Below, in pieces: positions 1 to 7,636 of a stretch of DNA of 64,000 nt. The position numbers and the translations under genes are program-made. Below the pieces are notes generated by a model, which saw only the letters and a list, made by a program, of their open reading frames with translations, did not search any database and was not told the DNA's origin. The stretch lies in the NCBI RefSeq assembly GCF_000420065.1, contig NZ_ATUF01000006.1:1-64000 (forward strand). The letters run 5' to 3'. The stretch's first letter is position 1. The number at the start of each line of letters is the position of its first letter. This DNA is from Varibaculum cambriense DSM 15806. Lineage in GTDB: Bacteria; Actinomycetota; Actinomycetes; Actinomycetales; Actinomycetaceae.

Positions 1-430
1 TACGAAACGCTCTACCTGCGGTTTCGTGATTTCCGCAAACGAAAAGAACAAAACTACGAAACACGCGATAACGCTGTGACCTGCATAGACACGTCACATT
101 TCGGCGATGTTTCGTAATTTTGCGGTATTTCGACCCAAACCTTTTAAGAGAGAGACACAGACACGCATTGCAGGCACATGTCTACGACACAGAGCGTCCT
201 CGTTGAGGGCACGCTGCAGGGGTTGCAGCTATGTGACACGGGACACAATCGCAATCAAGGTGTCTCTTCTTATTTAGATTTTCTTCAAAAAGTGGAAAAA
301 TTACGAAACGAAAACCATTTACGCTGCTCAACGTATGTTTTTGTGTTTCGTAGTTTTGTTCTTTTCGTTTACGAGATTACGAAATGACCCGCAAATACCT
401 ACCGTGACCTGCGGTGATGTGTTTCGTATT
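1..430. repeat. Cluster of TACGAAAC/GTTTCGTA motifs with a 28-bp inverted repeat
   Basis: The octamer TACGAAAC occurs at 1-8, 55-62 and 302-309. Its complement GTTTCGTA occurs at 109-116, 345-352 and 421-428. Imperfect copies lie at 21-27 and 378-384. A 28-bp perfect inverted repeat joins 37-64 to 343-370. GTGACCTGC is also repeated directly at 76-84 and 404-412. No convincing gene lies in 1-768 other than the erm leader peptide at its right end. The short open frames in this stretch have no recognisable family and no good ribosome sites. The arrangement resembles an origin, operator array or mobile-element end, but its role is unknown. Confidence 0.7.
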
Positions 431-732
431 TTTCTGCGTAATTTCACGTCGCCCGAAGCAGACACCCTGCCGTGTGCTTGCTGCAGGGCTGCGGCCGTCC
501 CTCCATGTGGAGCGTCAGTGTCGATGCTGTAACTTAAACGTACATACATTTGTGGCGCTCTCGTTACGTGTCTGTGCATTGCCGAGCTCTTTACTGTTGT
601 GTGTGGGCGCGCAGCCGTAGTGTCCGTGCCACTCCGAGTAGGGCGCGTCGTACCCCAAACCCATGTTCAATTAAATTCCAATCCAGAGAGGTCTTGCACT
701 GTTGCGGTGCGGTTGTCTTCTTTCTCACCGTA

Positions 733-768
733 TTGGACCCTGCGAAATTAATTGGATACGATAGGCCC
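733..768 (+). promoter_or_regulatory. Putative erm(X) promoter
   Basis: A -35-like TTGGAC at 733-738 is followed after 18 nt by a -10-like TACGAT at 757-762. The start codon of the erm leader peptide begins exactly 6 nt after the -10 box. The predicted transcript would therefore begin at or next to that ATG, making it leaderless. This rests on motif and spacing only. Confidence 0.5.
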
Positions 769-816
769 ATGTTGATTTCAGGTTCCGTTTTCATGCGGCC
801 GCTCACCAGCCGCTAA
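769..816 (+). CDS. ermXL: erm(X) leader peptide
   Basis: This 15-residue frame, MLISGSVFMRPLTSR, lies 101 nt before erm(X). It has the size, position and MLISG start expected of the leader peptide that controls corynebacterial-type erm(X). In inducible erm genes, a macrolide-bound ribosome stalls in such a peptide and changes the mRNA folding downstream. Here the leader stop overlaps the first of several competing stems (811-909), as in that mechanism. The ATG is probably the first codon of the transcript, because a -10-like hexamer ends 6 nt before it. Whether this variant is inducible or constitutive cannot be read from sequence alone. Confidence 0.7.
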   Translation: MLISGSVFMRPLTSR

Positions 817-909
817 GGCGGTTTTCTCCCTCCCGCAGGTTAGAAACCGCTCCGGTCCTTTAGCCGGGCGGCCATTTGCCATGCCCGGCTCCGTTTCAAC
901 TCCACGGAG
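811..909 (+). promoter_or_regulatory. erm(X) translational attenuator stems
   Basis: Competing hairpins lie between the leader peptide and erm(X). CCGC at 810-813 can pair with GCGG at 818-821. Alternatively GCGGTTT at 818-824 pairs with AAACCGC at 844-850. AGCCGGGC at 862-869 pairs with GCCCGGCT at 883-890. CTCCGT at 889-894 pairs with ACGGAG at 904-909, only 8 nt before the erm(X) ATG, so the last stem could hide the ribosome-binding area. This is the usual layout of erm attenuators. The pairings are read by eye and were not folded. Confidence 0.65.
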
Positions 910-917
910 CACACCTG

Positions 918-1772
918 ATGTCTACATACGGATACGGCCGTCACGAACATGGCCAAAATTTTCTCACAGACCACAAGATCATCAACTCCATCGTCGATCT
1001 TGTAAAACAAACCTCCGGCCCCATCATTGAGATCGGGCCAGGAAGCGGTGCCCTCACTCACCCGATATCCCACTTGGGGAGGGCAATAACGGCAGTTGAG
1101 GTAGACGCAAAACTAGCTGCCAAACTCACAAAAAAGACCGCCTCGGCGTCGGTCGAAGTGGTCCATGATGATTTCCTCAACTTCCCGTTACCCGCCACTC
1201 CCTGCGTCATTGTGGGAAACATTCCCTTTCACCTCACCACTGCCATTCTTCGAAAGTTGTTGCATGCGCCGGCATGGACTGCCGCTGTACTCCTCATGCA
1301 GTGGGAAGTCGCTCGCCGCCGGGCCGGGGTAGGTGCAAGCACGATGATGACAGCTCAGTGGTCCCCATGGTTCACGTTTCACCTTGGTTCCCGAGTACCA
1401 AGGTCTGCTTTCCGGCCACAGCCAAACGTTGACGGGGGGATCTTAGTGATCCGCCGGGTGGGTGACCCGAAGATCCCGATAGAGCAACGCAAAGCCTTTC
1501 AGGCGATGGTGCACACCGTTTTCACCGCCCGGGGACGCGGGATAGGGGAAATTCTCCGAAGGGCAGGGTTGTTTTCATCACGTTCAGAGACACAATCATG
1601 GTTGCGCTCGCGAGGAATCGACCCCGCAACCCTACCTCCCAGATTGCACACCAGCGACTGGATCGATCTCTTCCAGGTGACTGGTTCCTCTTCACCGCGC
1701 CATCGGCCCATTTCACAATCGGGAAGTAGTCAACGCCCTCCTCAACGGAAAAATCGAGGCCGGCGGCGGTAA
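918..1772 (+). CDS. erm(X): 23S rRNA (adenine-N6)-methyltransferase Erm(X)
   Basis: The enzyme dimethylates A2058 (E. coli numbering) of 23S rRNA, giving resistance to macrolides, lincosamides and streptogramin B. The 284-aa protein is the usual Erm(X) length. SAM-binding motif I (EIGPGSGALTHP) is near residue 38, and the catalytic NIPFHLTT motif (N-[IL]-P-[FY]) is near residue 102. The C-terminus is arginine-rich. I chose the ATG at 918 because it gives MSTYGYGRHEHGQNFL, the family N-terminus. An in-frame ATG at 876 would extend into the attenuator stems. The sequence looks very close to corynebacterial Erm(X), as I remember that family. The IS1249 copies that flank erm(X) in Tn5432 are not visible here. 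The gene appears complete and intact. Confidence 0.95.
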   Translation: MSTYGYGRHEHGQNFLTDHKIINSIVDLVKQTSGPIIEIGPGSGALTHPISHLGRAITAVEVDAKLAAKLTKKTASASVEVVHDDFLNFPLPATPCVIVGNIPFHLTTAILRKLLHAPAWTAAVLLMQWEVARRRAGVGASTMMTAQWSPWFTFHLGSRVPRSAFRPQPNVDGGILVIRRVGDPKIPIEQRKAFQAMVHTVFTARGRGIGEILRRAGLFSSRSETQSWLRSRGIDPATLPPRLHTSDWIDLFQVTGSSSPRHRPISQSGSSQRPPQRKNRGRRR

Positions 1773-1842
1773 TCCCCCCACCACCAAAACCGAAATCCAC
1801 CAGTAGTAGTGAACGACCCATGTTCGTCTACCGTGAGCCGCG

Positions 1843-2298
1843 TTATGGCAGTGACGTGTTCTCGTCGGGCACAGTCATAGTTCCCGGCGTTGCCAGCGAC
1901 AGGGTTCTACACCCAGCAGCGGGACCGATCAAAATCACCCGCACGGGGAACGACCCTGCTGGTGGTTTCGATTTTGATGAAAGCGAGGAGACATAGCCCC
2001 TCGCCAACTCCCCGTAGCTGGCGAACAGTAGCTCCTGGCGCTGGCGCTCGTTGGTGAGTTTGCGTGCCACATCGAAAGCCTTATCGACTTCCCGGTCCAA
2101 GTTGTTGTGAGCCTTGAGCAGAATTGGGTCCATCGATAACGGGTTGTAGTGCTCCGCGAGTGACCGCTGGGGGTGCCGCTCGCGTGCCCGCAGCACCAAC
2201 TGTCCAGCGTCGATGATTCGCTGCTGCGCCTTCTCATCTAGTTCACACAGAGCTGGTCCGCAGTTGTAGCTCCCGATGTACTCCGAAAAACGGAAAAA
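1843..2298 (-). pseudogene. C-terminal fragment of an MmeI-like DNA methyltransferase
   Basis: On the minus strand an open frame encodes YIGSYNCGPALCELDEKAQQ, then a helical tail with DPILLKAHNNLDREVDKAF and RQELLFASYGELARGY. This matches the conserved C-terminal end of large MmeI-type (type IIL) or related class I SAM-dependent methylases, in which a residue run like LLKAHxxLDRxVD closes the protein. The SAM-binding and NPPF/Y motifs and the nuclease domain are absent. The frame meets a stop codon at 2317-2319 just upstream, so only about 140 codons remain. It has no start codon of its own with a ribosome site. It is read as a decayed restriction-modification gene left by a rearrangement next to erm(X). 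Confidence 0.7.
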
Positions 2299-2379
2299 AT
2301 AAATAGTGGGGATACATCAACCTTCCACTTTCCATTCTTCCGGCTCAGAGTATTGAGGGGTCTGGGACCGGGTCCGTAA

Positions 2380-2482
2380 ACCCTTTATGTTTTTCGCGCA
2401 CAGCGGTTTTTAGCGACGCACCCTATAGGTTTTCCGCAGAACCTATATGTGTTTCTGTGCACCCCCATATGTTGTCTGTTTC
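2380..2482. repeat. Iteron-like 21-nt repeats
   Basis: Related 21-nt units start at 2420, 2441 and 2462 with no gaps, and a further copy lies at 2380-2400. The shared core is (A)CCC/CTATA-GT followed by a T-rich half and CGCA/TGCA. Directly repeated units of about one and two-thirds to two helical turns beside AT-rich DNA are typical of replication initiator (Rep) binding sites. No rep gene is visible in the window, so this could be a stranded plasmid or integrative-element origin. Copy similarity is moderate and was judged by eye. The rest of 2299-2721 holds the 23-nt repeats listed next and no gene. Confidence 0.5.
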
Positions 2483-2625
2483 TAGCGGTATTTCGTTGTA
2501 CTTTGCGCATCGAATAGTTATTTATCGACGACACTCCGTCGAATTCAAATTTAACGTCTAGCGTTAATAATGGGGTGCGTTAGCGGGGAGGAGGCAGACC
2601 TCTGACCGCTGATAAGAGCAATCTC

Positions 2626-2686
2626 TGAAAAGTGCTCAATAAATTACTTGAAAAGTGCTTAGTAAATTGTCTGAAAAGTGCTCAAT
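2626..2686. repeat. Three direct repeats spaced 23 nt
   Basis: TGAAAAGTGCT begins at 2626, 2649 and 2672, giving exact 23-nt spacing. The unit continues as CAAT, TAGT and CAAT. The array stands about 40-100 bp from the stop of the YciI gene that reads toward it. Three evenly spaced identical cores suggest a multi-site operator or a replication-protein array. No gene next to it explains it. Confidence 0.75.
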
Positions 2687-2721
2687 TCTTGTTTCCTGTT
2701 GCTTTTGGAAACTGGAACTGG

Positions 2722-3009
2722 CTAGGCGATTTCTCCGATAATTACATTCCATTGATGTACTTTGCGATTGGTGATGAAACCCGCCAAGAAGAAGGGATCT
2801 TCCGCTAAAGCGGTGAGGGCGTCCTCGCCAGATTCGGCTTCCACCGCGATTAGGGCGCCCGGATGGGGGTCATTAACCCAAGAACCCACCAGTTTCACAA
2901 TGCCTTGATCGTACAGGCCGCGCAGGTGTGCACGGTGGTCAGGGCGTACCTCATCCATTTTCGCGGCGGCGGCAGGGTCATAAAAATATTCAATCGCGAA
3001 TAAAGCCAT
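2722..3009 (-). CDS. YciI family protein
   Basis: A 95-aa protein of the YciI (ferredoxin-like alpha/beta, dimeric) family. Visible family features are the N-terminal beta strand FAIEYFYDP, the R-x-x-H motif region (RPDHRAHLRGLYDQG), the acidic GSWVNDPHPGALIAVEA segment and the DPFFLAG turn. In this family the conserved His and Asp are thought to form an active-site-like pocket, but the substrate is not known. AGGAG lies about 7 nt upstream of the ATG on the minus strand. The gene faces away from xerD and marks the boundary of the accessory patch. A second YciI paralog lies at 52559-52885. Confidence 0.8.
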   Translation of the reverse strand: MALFAIEYFYDPAAAAKMDEVRPDHRAHLRGLYDQGIVKLVGSWVNDPHPGALIAVEAESGEDALTALAEDPFFLAGFITNRKVHQWNVIIGEIA

Positions 3010-3133
3010 AAAAGATCACTCCTAAAAGTCAACGGTGCTTCTATTATCACCCCAGCAGCGAAGTGGCGCTGGATAACACCTTTTGCTGCAGGGGAGGCCA
3101 GATAATAACGAATGTGCCCTCTAAAATAGCCCT

Positions 3134-4087
3134 ATGGATGAAATCGAACAGGCGAGCGGGGCATATCTAGATCACCTGGCGATTGAACGCGGACTATCAA
3201 ATAATACTGTCGGCTCCTACCGGCGGGACTTGGCGCGTTACCACGAATATTTAGTCGGTGCCGGTGTTCATTCTCTAGCGGAAATCACCCCCGAAACTTT
3301 GCGGGCGTTCTTGCAAGCCGCTGCAGCCGGAGAAGACGGAAAGAACCCGTTGGCGGCCTCTTCAATCGCGCGGCTAATGGCCTCTCTGCGTGGATTTCAC
3401 GGCTTTATGTTAAACGAACGCTTGTGTAGCACCGACCCCACCGAAAACCTAGAAAATCCTCGCTTAGCGCGACCGCTACCCAAAGCGCTCACCATCCCCC
3501 AGACTCGCGCCCTGCTGGAAGCGTTTAGCGGGGAAGATGCCGCCTCCTTGCGTTCGCGGGCGCTACTGGAGACCCTGTATGCGTCGGGAGCGAGGGTGAG
3601 TGAGCTGTGCGCCCTAGACGTGGATGATTTAGGAGTTTTAGCTGGTAGTGAGGCAGAAGATTCGGAAGAAAACCCGATTACTCTAGTTACCGTAACCGGA
3701 AAAGGCAACAAGCAACGGCTAGTACCGCTAGGGGAATACGCAGTCAAAGCGTTAGAGGCGTATTTGGTACGCGCCCGCCCACAGCTTGCGCAAAAAGGCC
3801 GGGGTAGTTCCGCCTTGTTCTTGAATCTGCGGGGAGGGCGCCTATCGCGGCAAAGCGCCTGGAATATTATTCGCGAGGCCGCGGAAAAAGCGGGGATAAA
3901 AACACCGGTTTCCCCCCACAGCCTGCGACACTCCTTCGCCACCCATATGTTAGAGGGCGGAGCAGACGTTAGGGTAGTGCAGGAGCTGCTTGGCCACGTG
4001 AACGTGACTACCACCCAGATCTATACCAAGGTCACCGCCACTTTGTTGCGCGAGGTGTATCAAGAGACCCATCCGCGTGCTCAGTAG
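3134..4087 (+). CDS. xerD: Site-specific tyrosine recombinase XerD
   Basis: XerD works with XerC at dif sites to resolve chromosome dimers. The 317-aa protein has an N-terminal SAM-like core-binding domain (about 1-100) and a C-terminal catalytic domain. The catalytic set is visible: R154 (SGARVSELC), K190 (TGKGNKQR), H262 and R265 (SPHSLRH), H288 (LLGHVNVTTTQ) and nucleophile Y297. Length is normal. It stands just before parA-scpA-scpB, the usual actinobacterial context for the XerD partner, so XerD is preferred to XerC. There is no clear ribosome site. A -10-like TAAAAT at 3122-3127 ends 6 nt before the ATG, which suggests a leaderless transcript. Confidence 0.9.
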   Translation: MDEIEQASGAYLDHLAIERGLSNNTVGSYRRDLARYHEYLVGAGVHSLAEITPETLRAFLQAAAAGEDGKNPLAASSIARLMASLRGFHGFMLNERLCSTDPTENLENPRLARPLPKALTIPQTRALLEAFSGEDAASLRSRALLETLYASGARVSELCALDVDDLGVLAGSEAEDSEENPITLVTVTGKGNKQRLVPLGEYAVKALEAYLVRARPQLAQKGRGSSALFLNLRGGRLSRQSAWNIIREAAEKAGIKTPVSPHSLRHSFATHMLEGGADVRVVQELLGHVNVTTTQIYTKVTATLLREVYQETHPRAQ

Positions 4088-4219
4088 TGGTTGCTCCCGG
4101 TTGTGGGGATGCTGGGTAGTGCGAGGAAATTATTTTTCCTGTGGGTGGGGTAGAGCTAAATTGTGGGGCTCTGGAATGAGGTGGGGGTCAGATTTTATCC
4201 GAGTAGGTGCGGTGGGCAT

Positions 4220-4257
4220 AAGAATTCGGAAAATGCCCCAGCATTTTTCGAATTCTT
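4220..4257. repeat. 17-bp near-perfect palindrome in the xerD-parA gap
   Basis: The 323-bp gap 4088-4410 holds no gene. Its main feature is a stem of 17 bp with one mismatch (4220-4236 pairing with 4241-4257) around a 4-nt loop, containing GAATTC in both arms. A second, perfect 8-bp palindrome lies at 4328-4345 (TTTCTCGG-TG-CCGAGAAA), about 65 bp before parA. Neither is followed by a T-run. A short C-rich run lies at 4283-4290. The large palindrome could end xerD transcription or be a protein site. The smaller one is operator-like. Confidence 0.6.
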
Positions 4258-4410
4258 GGGCGGGAGGAAAAATCTTAGCCCCACCCCCCCAAGTCTCCCT
4301 AGGCAATAAATTCCGGATTTTGTAAGCTTTCTCGGTGCCGAGAAAGGATAAAAGGCTCGGTGAGCGTCAGTTGGTAACATTTTTTCTCAGGTTGTCATAT
4401 CGTTATAAGG

Positions 4411-5271
4411 GTGAGCGATATTCAACCCGGTTTGATGCCCCCGCCAACCCCGAAAGATGCGGAGTTTCCCGCGCCTGCGCCCCTAAAGTCCCATGGGCCC
4501 GCGCGGATTATTGCCATGTGCAATCAAAAAGGCGGGGTGGGCAAGACTACTACCACTATTAACTTGGCTGCGTCTTTGGCAGAGTATGGGCGTAAGGTGC
4601 TGATTGTAGATTTCGATCCTCAAGGTGCCGCGACTGCCGGACTGGGCGTAAACGGCAACGATTTGGATGCCACTATCTACAACGTCCTCCTTGATCGCAA
4701 CGTCAATGTGGAACAAGTTATTCATCCCACTGCGATCGAGGGGATGGATCTGGTGCCGGCCAATATCGATCTTTCCGCTGCCGAGATTCAAATGGTTAAC
4801 GAGGTTGCCCGGGAAATGGCGCTCGCCCGCGCCCTCCACCCGGTTAGCGATAAATACGATGTGATTTTGATTGACTGCCAGCCTTCCCTAGGCCTGCTCA
4901 CCGTGAATGCCCTGACGGCGGCGCACGGGGTAATGATCCCCATGGAAACCGAATTTTTCGCCCTGCGCGGGGTAGCACTGCTGGTAGAAACCATTGAAAA
5001 AGTTCGTGACCGTCTCAATCCTAAACTGAAGATAGACGGGATTTTGGCGACTATGGTCGATACTCGCACCCTACATGCGCGCGAAGTAATGGAACGTCTG
5101 CAAGAGGCCTTCGGGGATCGGGTATATCAGACAGTTATTCGCCGGACTGTAAAGTTCCCGGATGCCTCGGTAGCTACCGAACCGATTACTACTTTTGCGC
5201 CCTCTCATCCGGGGGCAGAAGCTTACCGGCAGTTGGCGCGCGAGGTTATTGCCCGTGGTGACACCGCCTAA
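4411..5271 (+). CDS. parA: ParA family chromosome-partitioning ATPase
   Basis: A 286-aa deviant-Walker ATPase of the ParA/Soj family. The Walker A variant KGGVGKTT is at residues 40-47, the Walker A' DFDPQG near 68 and the Walker B-like ILIDCQPSLG near 152. An approximately 30-residue proline-rich N-terminal extension precedes the ATPase core. The gene overlaps scpA by 14 nt, so it belongs to a parA-scpA-scpB unit. No parB is adjacent, so it may act with the SMC-ScpAB condensin rather than as the parABS ATPase. The GTG start has a -10-like TATCGT (4398-4403) 7 nt upstream and no ribosome site. Confidence 0.88.
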   Translation: MSDIQPGLMPPPTPKDAEFPAPAPLKSHGPARIIAMCNQKGGVGKTTTTINLAASLAEYGRKVLIVDFDPQGAATAGLGVNGNDLDATIYNVLLDRNVNVEQVIHPTAIEGMDLVPANIDLSAAEIQMVNEVAREMALARALHPVSDKYDVILIDCQPSLGLLTVNALTAAHGVMIPMETEFFALRGVALLVETIEKVRDRLNPKLKIDGILATMVDTRTLHAREVMERLQEAFGDRVYQTVIRRTVKFPDASVATEPITTFAPSHPGAEAYRQLAREVIARGDTA

Positions 5272-6136
5272 GTCGCCGGTAGTAGCTAGCCAGCAAGCGG
5301 TAGACGGGGAGGAGGGAGCGCTGTTTCCTGCCCAATTAGCGGGAAAGAGCGACCCGGAAAAAGCTCCTCCTTTTGAACTGGAACTAGAAGTATTTTCCGG
5401 GCCGCTAGATTTACTGCTCACCCTGATTATCAAGAACAAACTCGATATTACCGAGGTGGCATTAGCGCAGGTAACCGATGATTTTATTGCCTATATGCAG
5501 GCGTTTCCGGATTTGTCGCAAGCTTCCCAGTTCCTAGAGATCGCGGCTACTTTGCTCAATATCAAGGCCAGTCAGCTGCTGCCCGGAGAAGAAACTGAGG
5601 AACTCGATCCCGAATATTTAGAGGCGCGTGACCTGCTGTTTTCACGGCTATTACAGTATCGTGCCTATAAGGAAGTCGCAGAGTATTTACGCGTGCGTAT
5701 CGGGGAAGGGCAGGCTTACTATCCGCGGGAAGTTCCCCTGCCCGCCAAGTTCGCGCGCCTCTTGCCGCCACTACGAGTGGATTTCACTCCCGAAGATTTA
5801 GCCCGTGCCGCCGTGGATGCTTTTACCCGTTGTCCTCCCGAAGTGTCCCTCTCTCATCTTCACCTGCCGCAAGCCTCCCTGGCTGAGCAAGCCCAAATTG
5901 TGGTTGCGGAGCTCAAACGAAGCGGAAAAGCTAGCTTTAGTGAGCTGACCCGCTCTGCTAAAAACGCCACTGAAAGAGTTACCCGCTTCCTAGCTTTACT
6001 GGAACTTTATCGACATCGCTGCGTGGAATTTACCCAAGAAAGTGCGCTGGAAGAACTATATGTGACCTTAGATACCAAGGAAATCCCAGACTTTAACAAC
6101 TTTATTTTTGATGAATATGGAGCCGCAGATGACTAA
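5258..6136 (+). CDS. scpA: Segregation and condensation protein A
   Basis: ScpA is the kleisin that bridges the two heads of SMC and binds ScpB, forming the bacterial condensin. The family start FSGPLDLLLTLI lies near residue 47. The C-terminal winged helix includes ELYRHRCVEFTQE and the SMC-head-binding end near 260. I chose GTG at 5258 because GAGG lies about 15 nt upstream and the gene then overlaps parA by 14 nt. Upstream in-frame starts would overlap parA much more. The protein is 292 aa, with a roughly 45-residue acidic, weakly conserved N-terminal leader. Its stop overlaps the scpB start. Confidence 0.88.
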   Translation: MTPPKSPVVASQQAVDGEEGALFPAQLAGKSDPEKAPPFELELEVFSGPLDLLLTLIIKNKLDITEVALAQVTDDFIAYMQAFPDLSQASQFLEIAATLLNIKASQLLPGEETEELDPEYLEARDLLFSRLLQYRAYKEVAEYLRVRIGEGQAYYPREVPLPAKFARLLPPLRVDFTPEDLARAAVDAFTRCPPEVSLSHLHLPQASLAEQAQIVVAELKRSGKASFSELTRSAKNATERVTRFLALLELYRHRCVEFTQESALEELYVTLDTKEIPDFNNFIFDEYGAADD

Positions 6137-6701
6137 CTCCGCCGATGAACAGCTACTGGCCGCCTTAGAGGCCATTTTGATTGTAGCCAGCGAGCCACTC
6201 AGCCCCGAGGAACTAGCGCCGCGCCTGAAAAGCAGTCCCCAGCAGGTCAAGGCAGCATTAGAGCAACTCCGCGCCGAATATGCGGGCGAAACCGCTCGTC
6301 CTCACGGATTCGTTTTACGCAACGTGGCTGGAGGCTGGCGACTTTATTCTGCCCCCACGCAAGAAGAAATCGTCTCCGAATTCTTAACCCAAGGGGGAAC
6401 TTCCCATCTGTCCAACCCGGCGTTAGAAACCCTGGCGGTAATCGCCTACCGGCAGCCGGTTTCCCGCTCGGTGATCGCTAGCATTAGGGGAGTGAGCGTA
6501 GATGGGGTAGTACGTACCCTGTTGGCGCACGATTTGATTCACGAAGTTGAGCGGGCAGACTCGGGGGCGATTCTCTACGGCACCACCACCAGTTTCTTAG
6601 AACGGATGGGGCTCGCCAGCCTAGATGAACTTCCGCCGCTCGCTCCCCATCTGCCAGGCAGTGAAGAACTAGACGAGCTAGAAGCCCGGCTCAAACAATA
6701 A
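6129..6701 (+). CDS. scpB: Segregation and condensation protein B
   Basis: ScpB dimers bind the middle of the ScpA kleisin in the SMC condensin. This 190-aa protein has the expected two winged-helix domains. Typical features are EAILIVASEPLSPEEL near residue 13 and the ETLAVIAYRQPVSRSVIASI signature near 102. GGAG lies 6 nt before the ATG at 6129, which itself overlaps the scpA stop (ATGACTAA). In-frame starts at 6108-6117 are less well placed. The gene is co-transcribed with scpA and, after 59 nt, with rluB. Confidence 0.88.
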   Translation: MTNSADEQLLAALEAILIVASEPLSPEELAPRLKSSPQQVKAALEQLRAEYAGETARPHGFVLRNVAGGWRLYSAPTQEEIVSEFLTQGGTSHLSNPALETLAVIAYRQPVSRSVIASIRGVSVDGVVRTLLAHDLIHEVERADSGAILYGTTTSFLERMGLASLDELPPLAPHLPGSEELDELEARLKQ

Positions 6702-6760
6702 TTTGCTACCGCGATAGGATGAAGGCAGTTAAGAAATAAAACCCAATAGGAGAAGCCAAG

Positions 6761-7627
6761 TTGACTGATCTTAGTTCCTATCAGGAAAGCGATGAGGGCA
6801 CCGATCGGCAAGGGCGGCCAGCTGACAAGATTCCCTTAGCCCCGATGCCTCCCCGCCGTAAAGACCCGCAGGTGCCCGTGGTAAAACCGCAAACAATCAC
6901 CGAAAGCGGCAAAGAAGAACGACTACAAAAGGTCTTGGCTGCTGCCGGAGTCGCCTCTAGGCGTGCCTGCGAAAAACTGATCGTGTCTGGGCGGGTTAAA
7001 GTCAATGGCAAAGTGGTGCGCGAACTAGGTACCAAAGTTGATCCCGATCAGGTAATGCTGCATGTAGATGGGCAACTGGTGATGATTGATGATTCCCGGG
7101 TCACGATCGCGCTCAATAAACCCACCGGGGTGGAATCTTCCCTTCGCGGTGACCCTCACGACCTCACCCAATTTTTGACCGACTACCGGGAACGGCTCTT
7201 CCATGTGGGCAGGCTAGATGTGGATACTTCTGGTCTTTTGCTGCTCACCAACGATGGGGAACTCGCGAACCGTCTTACCCACCCGTCTTGGGAAGTGCCG
7301 AAAACCTATTTAGCGACTGTGAAAGGTAAATTTACCGGCAAAACCGCTCAGGAGCTGCGCTCCGGAATCATGCTGGAGGACGGGTTTGCACAGGCGGACC
7401 GGGTATCAATAAAAGGTACTCACGGGGGGCTCACCTTGGTGGAAATTGAGCTACATCTGGGGAGAAACCGGATTGTACGTCGAATGTTAGAGGAGGTAGG
7501 TTCCCCGGTGATGGAACTATCGCGGATCGCGCACGGTACCGTGAAACTGGGAACGTTGCCCCTGGGGGCAACCCGCCGGCTTTCAAAACCTGAGCTGAGC
7601 GTGCTAATGCAGAGCGTCGGTCTTTAG
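6761..7627 (+). CDS. rluB: 23S rRNA pseudouridine synthase (RluB/RsuA family)
   Basis: The enzyme forms pseudouridine in the large-subunit rRNA, probably at the helix 80/89 region handled by RluB in E. coli. An N-terminal S4 RNA-binding domain (RLQKVLAAAGVASRRACEKL) covers about residues 45-90. It is followed by the catalytic domain with GRLDVDTSGLLLLTNDGELA, in which the Asp of GRLDVDTSG is the catalytic residue. The TTG start follows AGGAG by 9 nt. Standing after scpB is the usual order in actinobacteria. Target position is inferred from the family only. Confidence 0.85.
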   Translation: MTDLSSYQESDEGTDRQGRPADKIPLAPMPPRRKDPQVPVVKPQTITESGKEERLQKVLAAAGVASRRACEKLIVSGRVKVNGKVVRELGTKVDPDQVMLHVDGQLVMIDDSRVTIALNKPTGVESSLRGDPHDLTQFLTDYRERLFHVGRLDVDTSGLLLLTNDGELANRLTHPSWEVPKTYLATVKGKFTGKTAQELRSGIMLEDGFAQADRVSIKGTHGGLTLVEIELHLGRNRIVRRMLEEVGSPVMELSRIAHGTVKLGTLPLGATRRLSKPELSVLMQSVGL

Positions 7628-7636
7628 GGTGAAGCT

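Noticed and set aside
178-816. Several short frames upstream of erm(X), apart from the leader peptide
   Set aside because: They are made of the repeat motifs, lack ribosome sites and have no recognisable family.
1522-1821. 99-codon minus-strand frame over the end of erm(X)
   Set aside because: It lies antisense to the conserved erm(X) C-terminus.
1-2300. IS1249/Tn5432 flanks for erm(X)
   Set aside because: No transposase or terminal inverted repeats of an IS are visible on either side of the gene in this window.
3397-4014. 205-codon minus-strand frame inside xerD
   Set aside because: Mirror of the catalytic domain coding sequence; no homology features.
4088-4410. parS sites near parA
   Set aside because: No TGTTTCACGTGAAACA-like sequence was seen.
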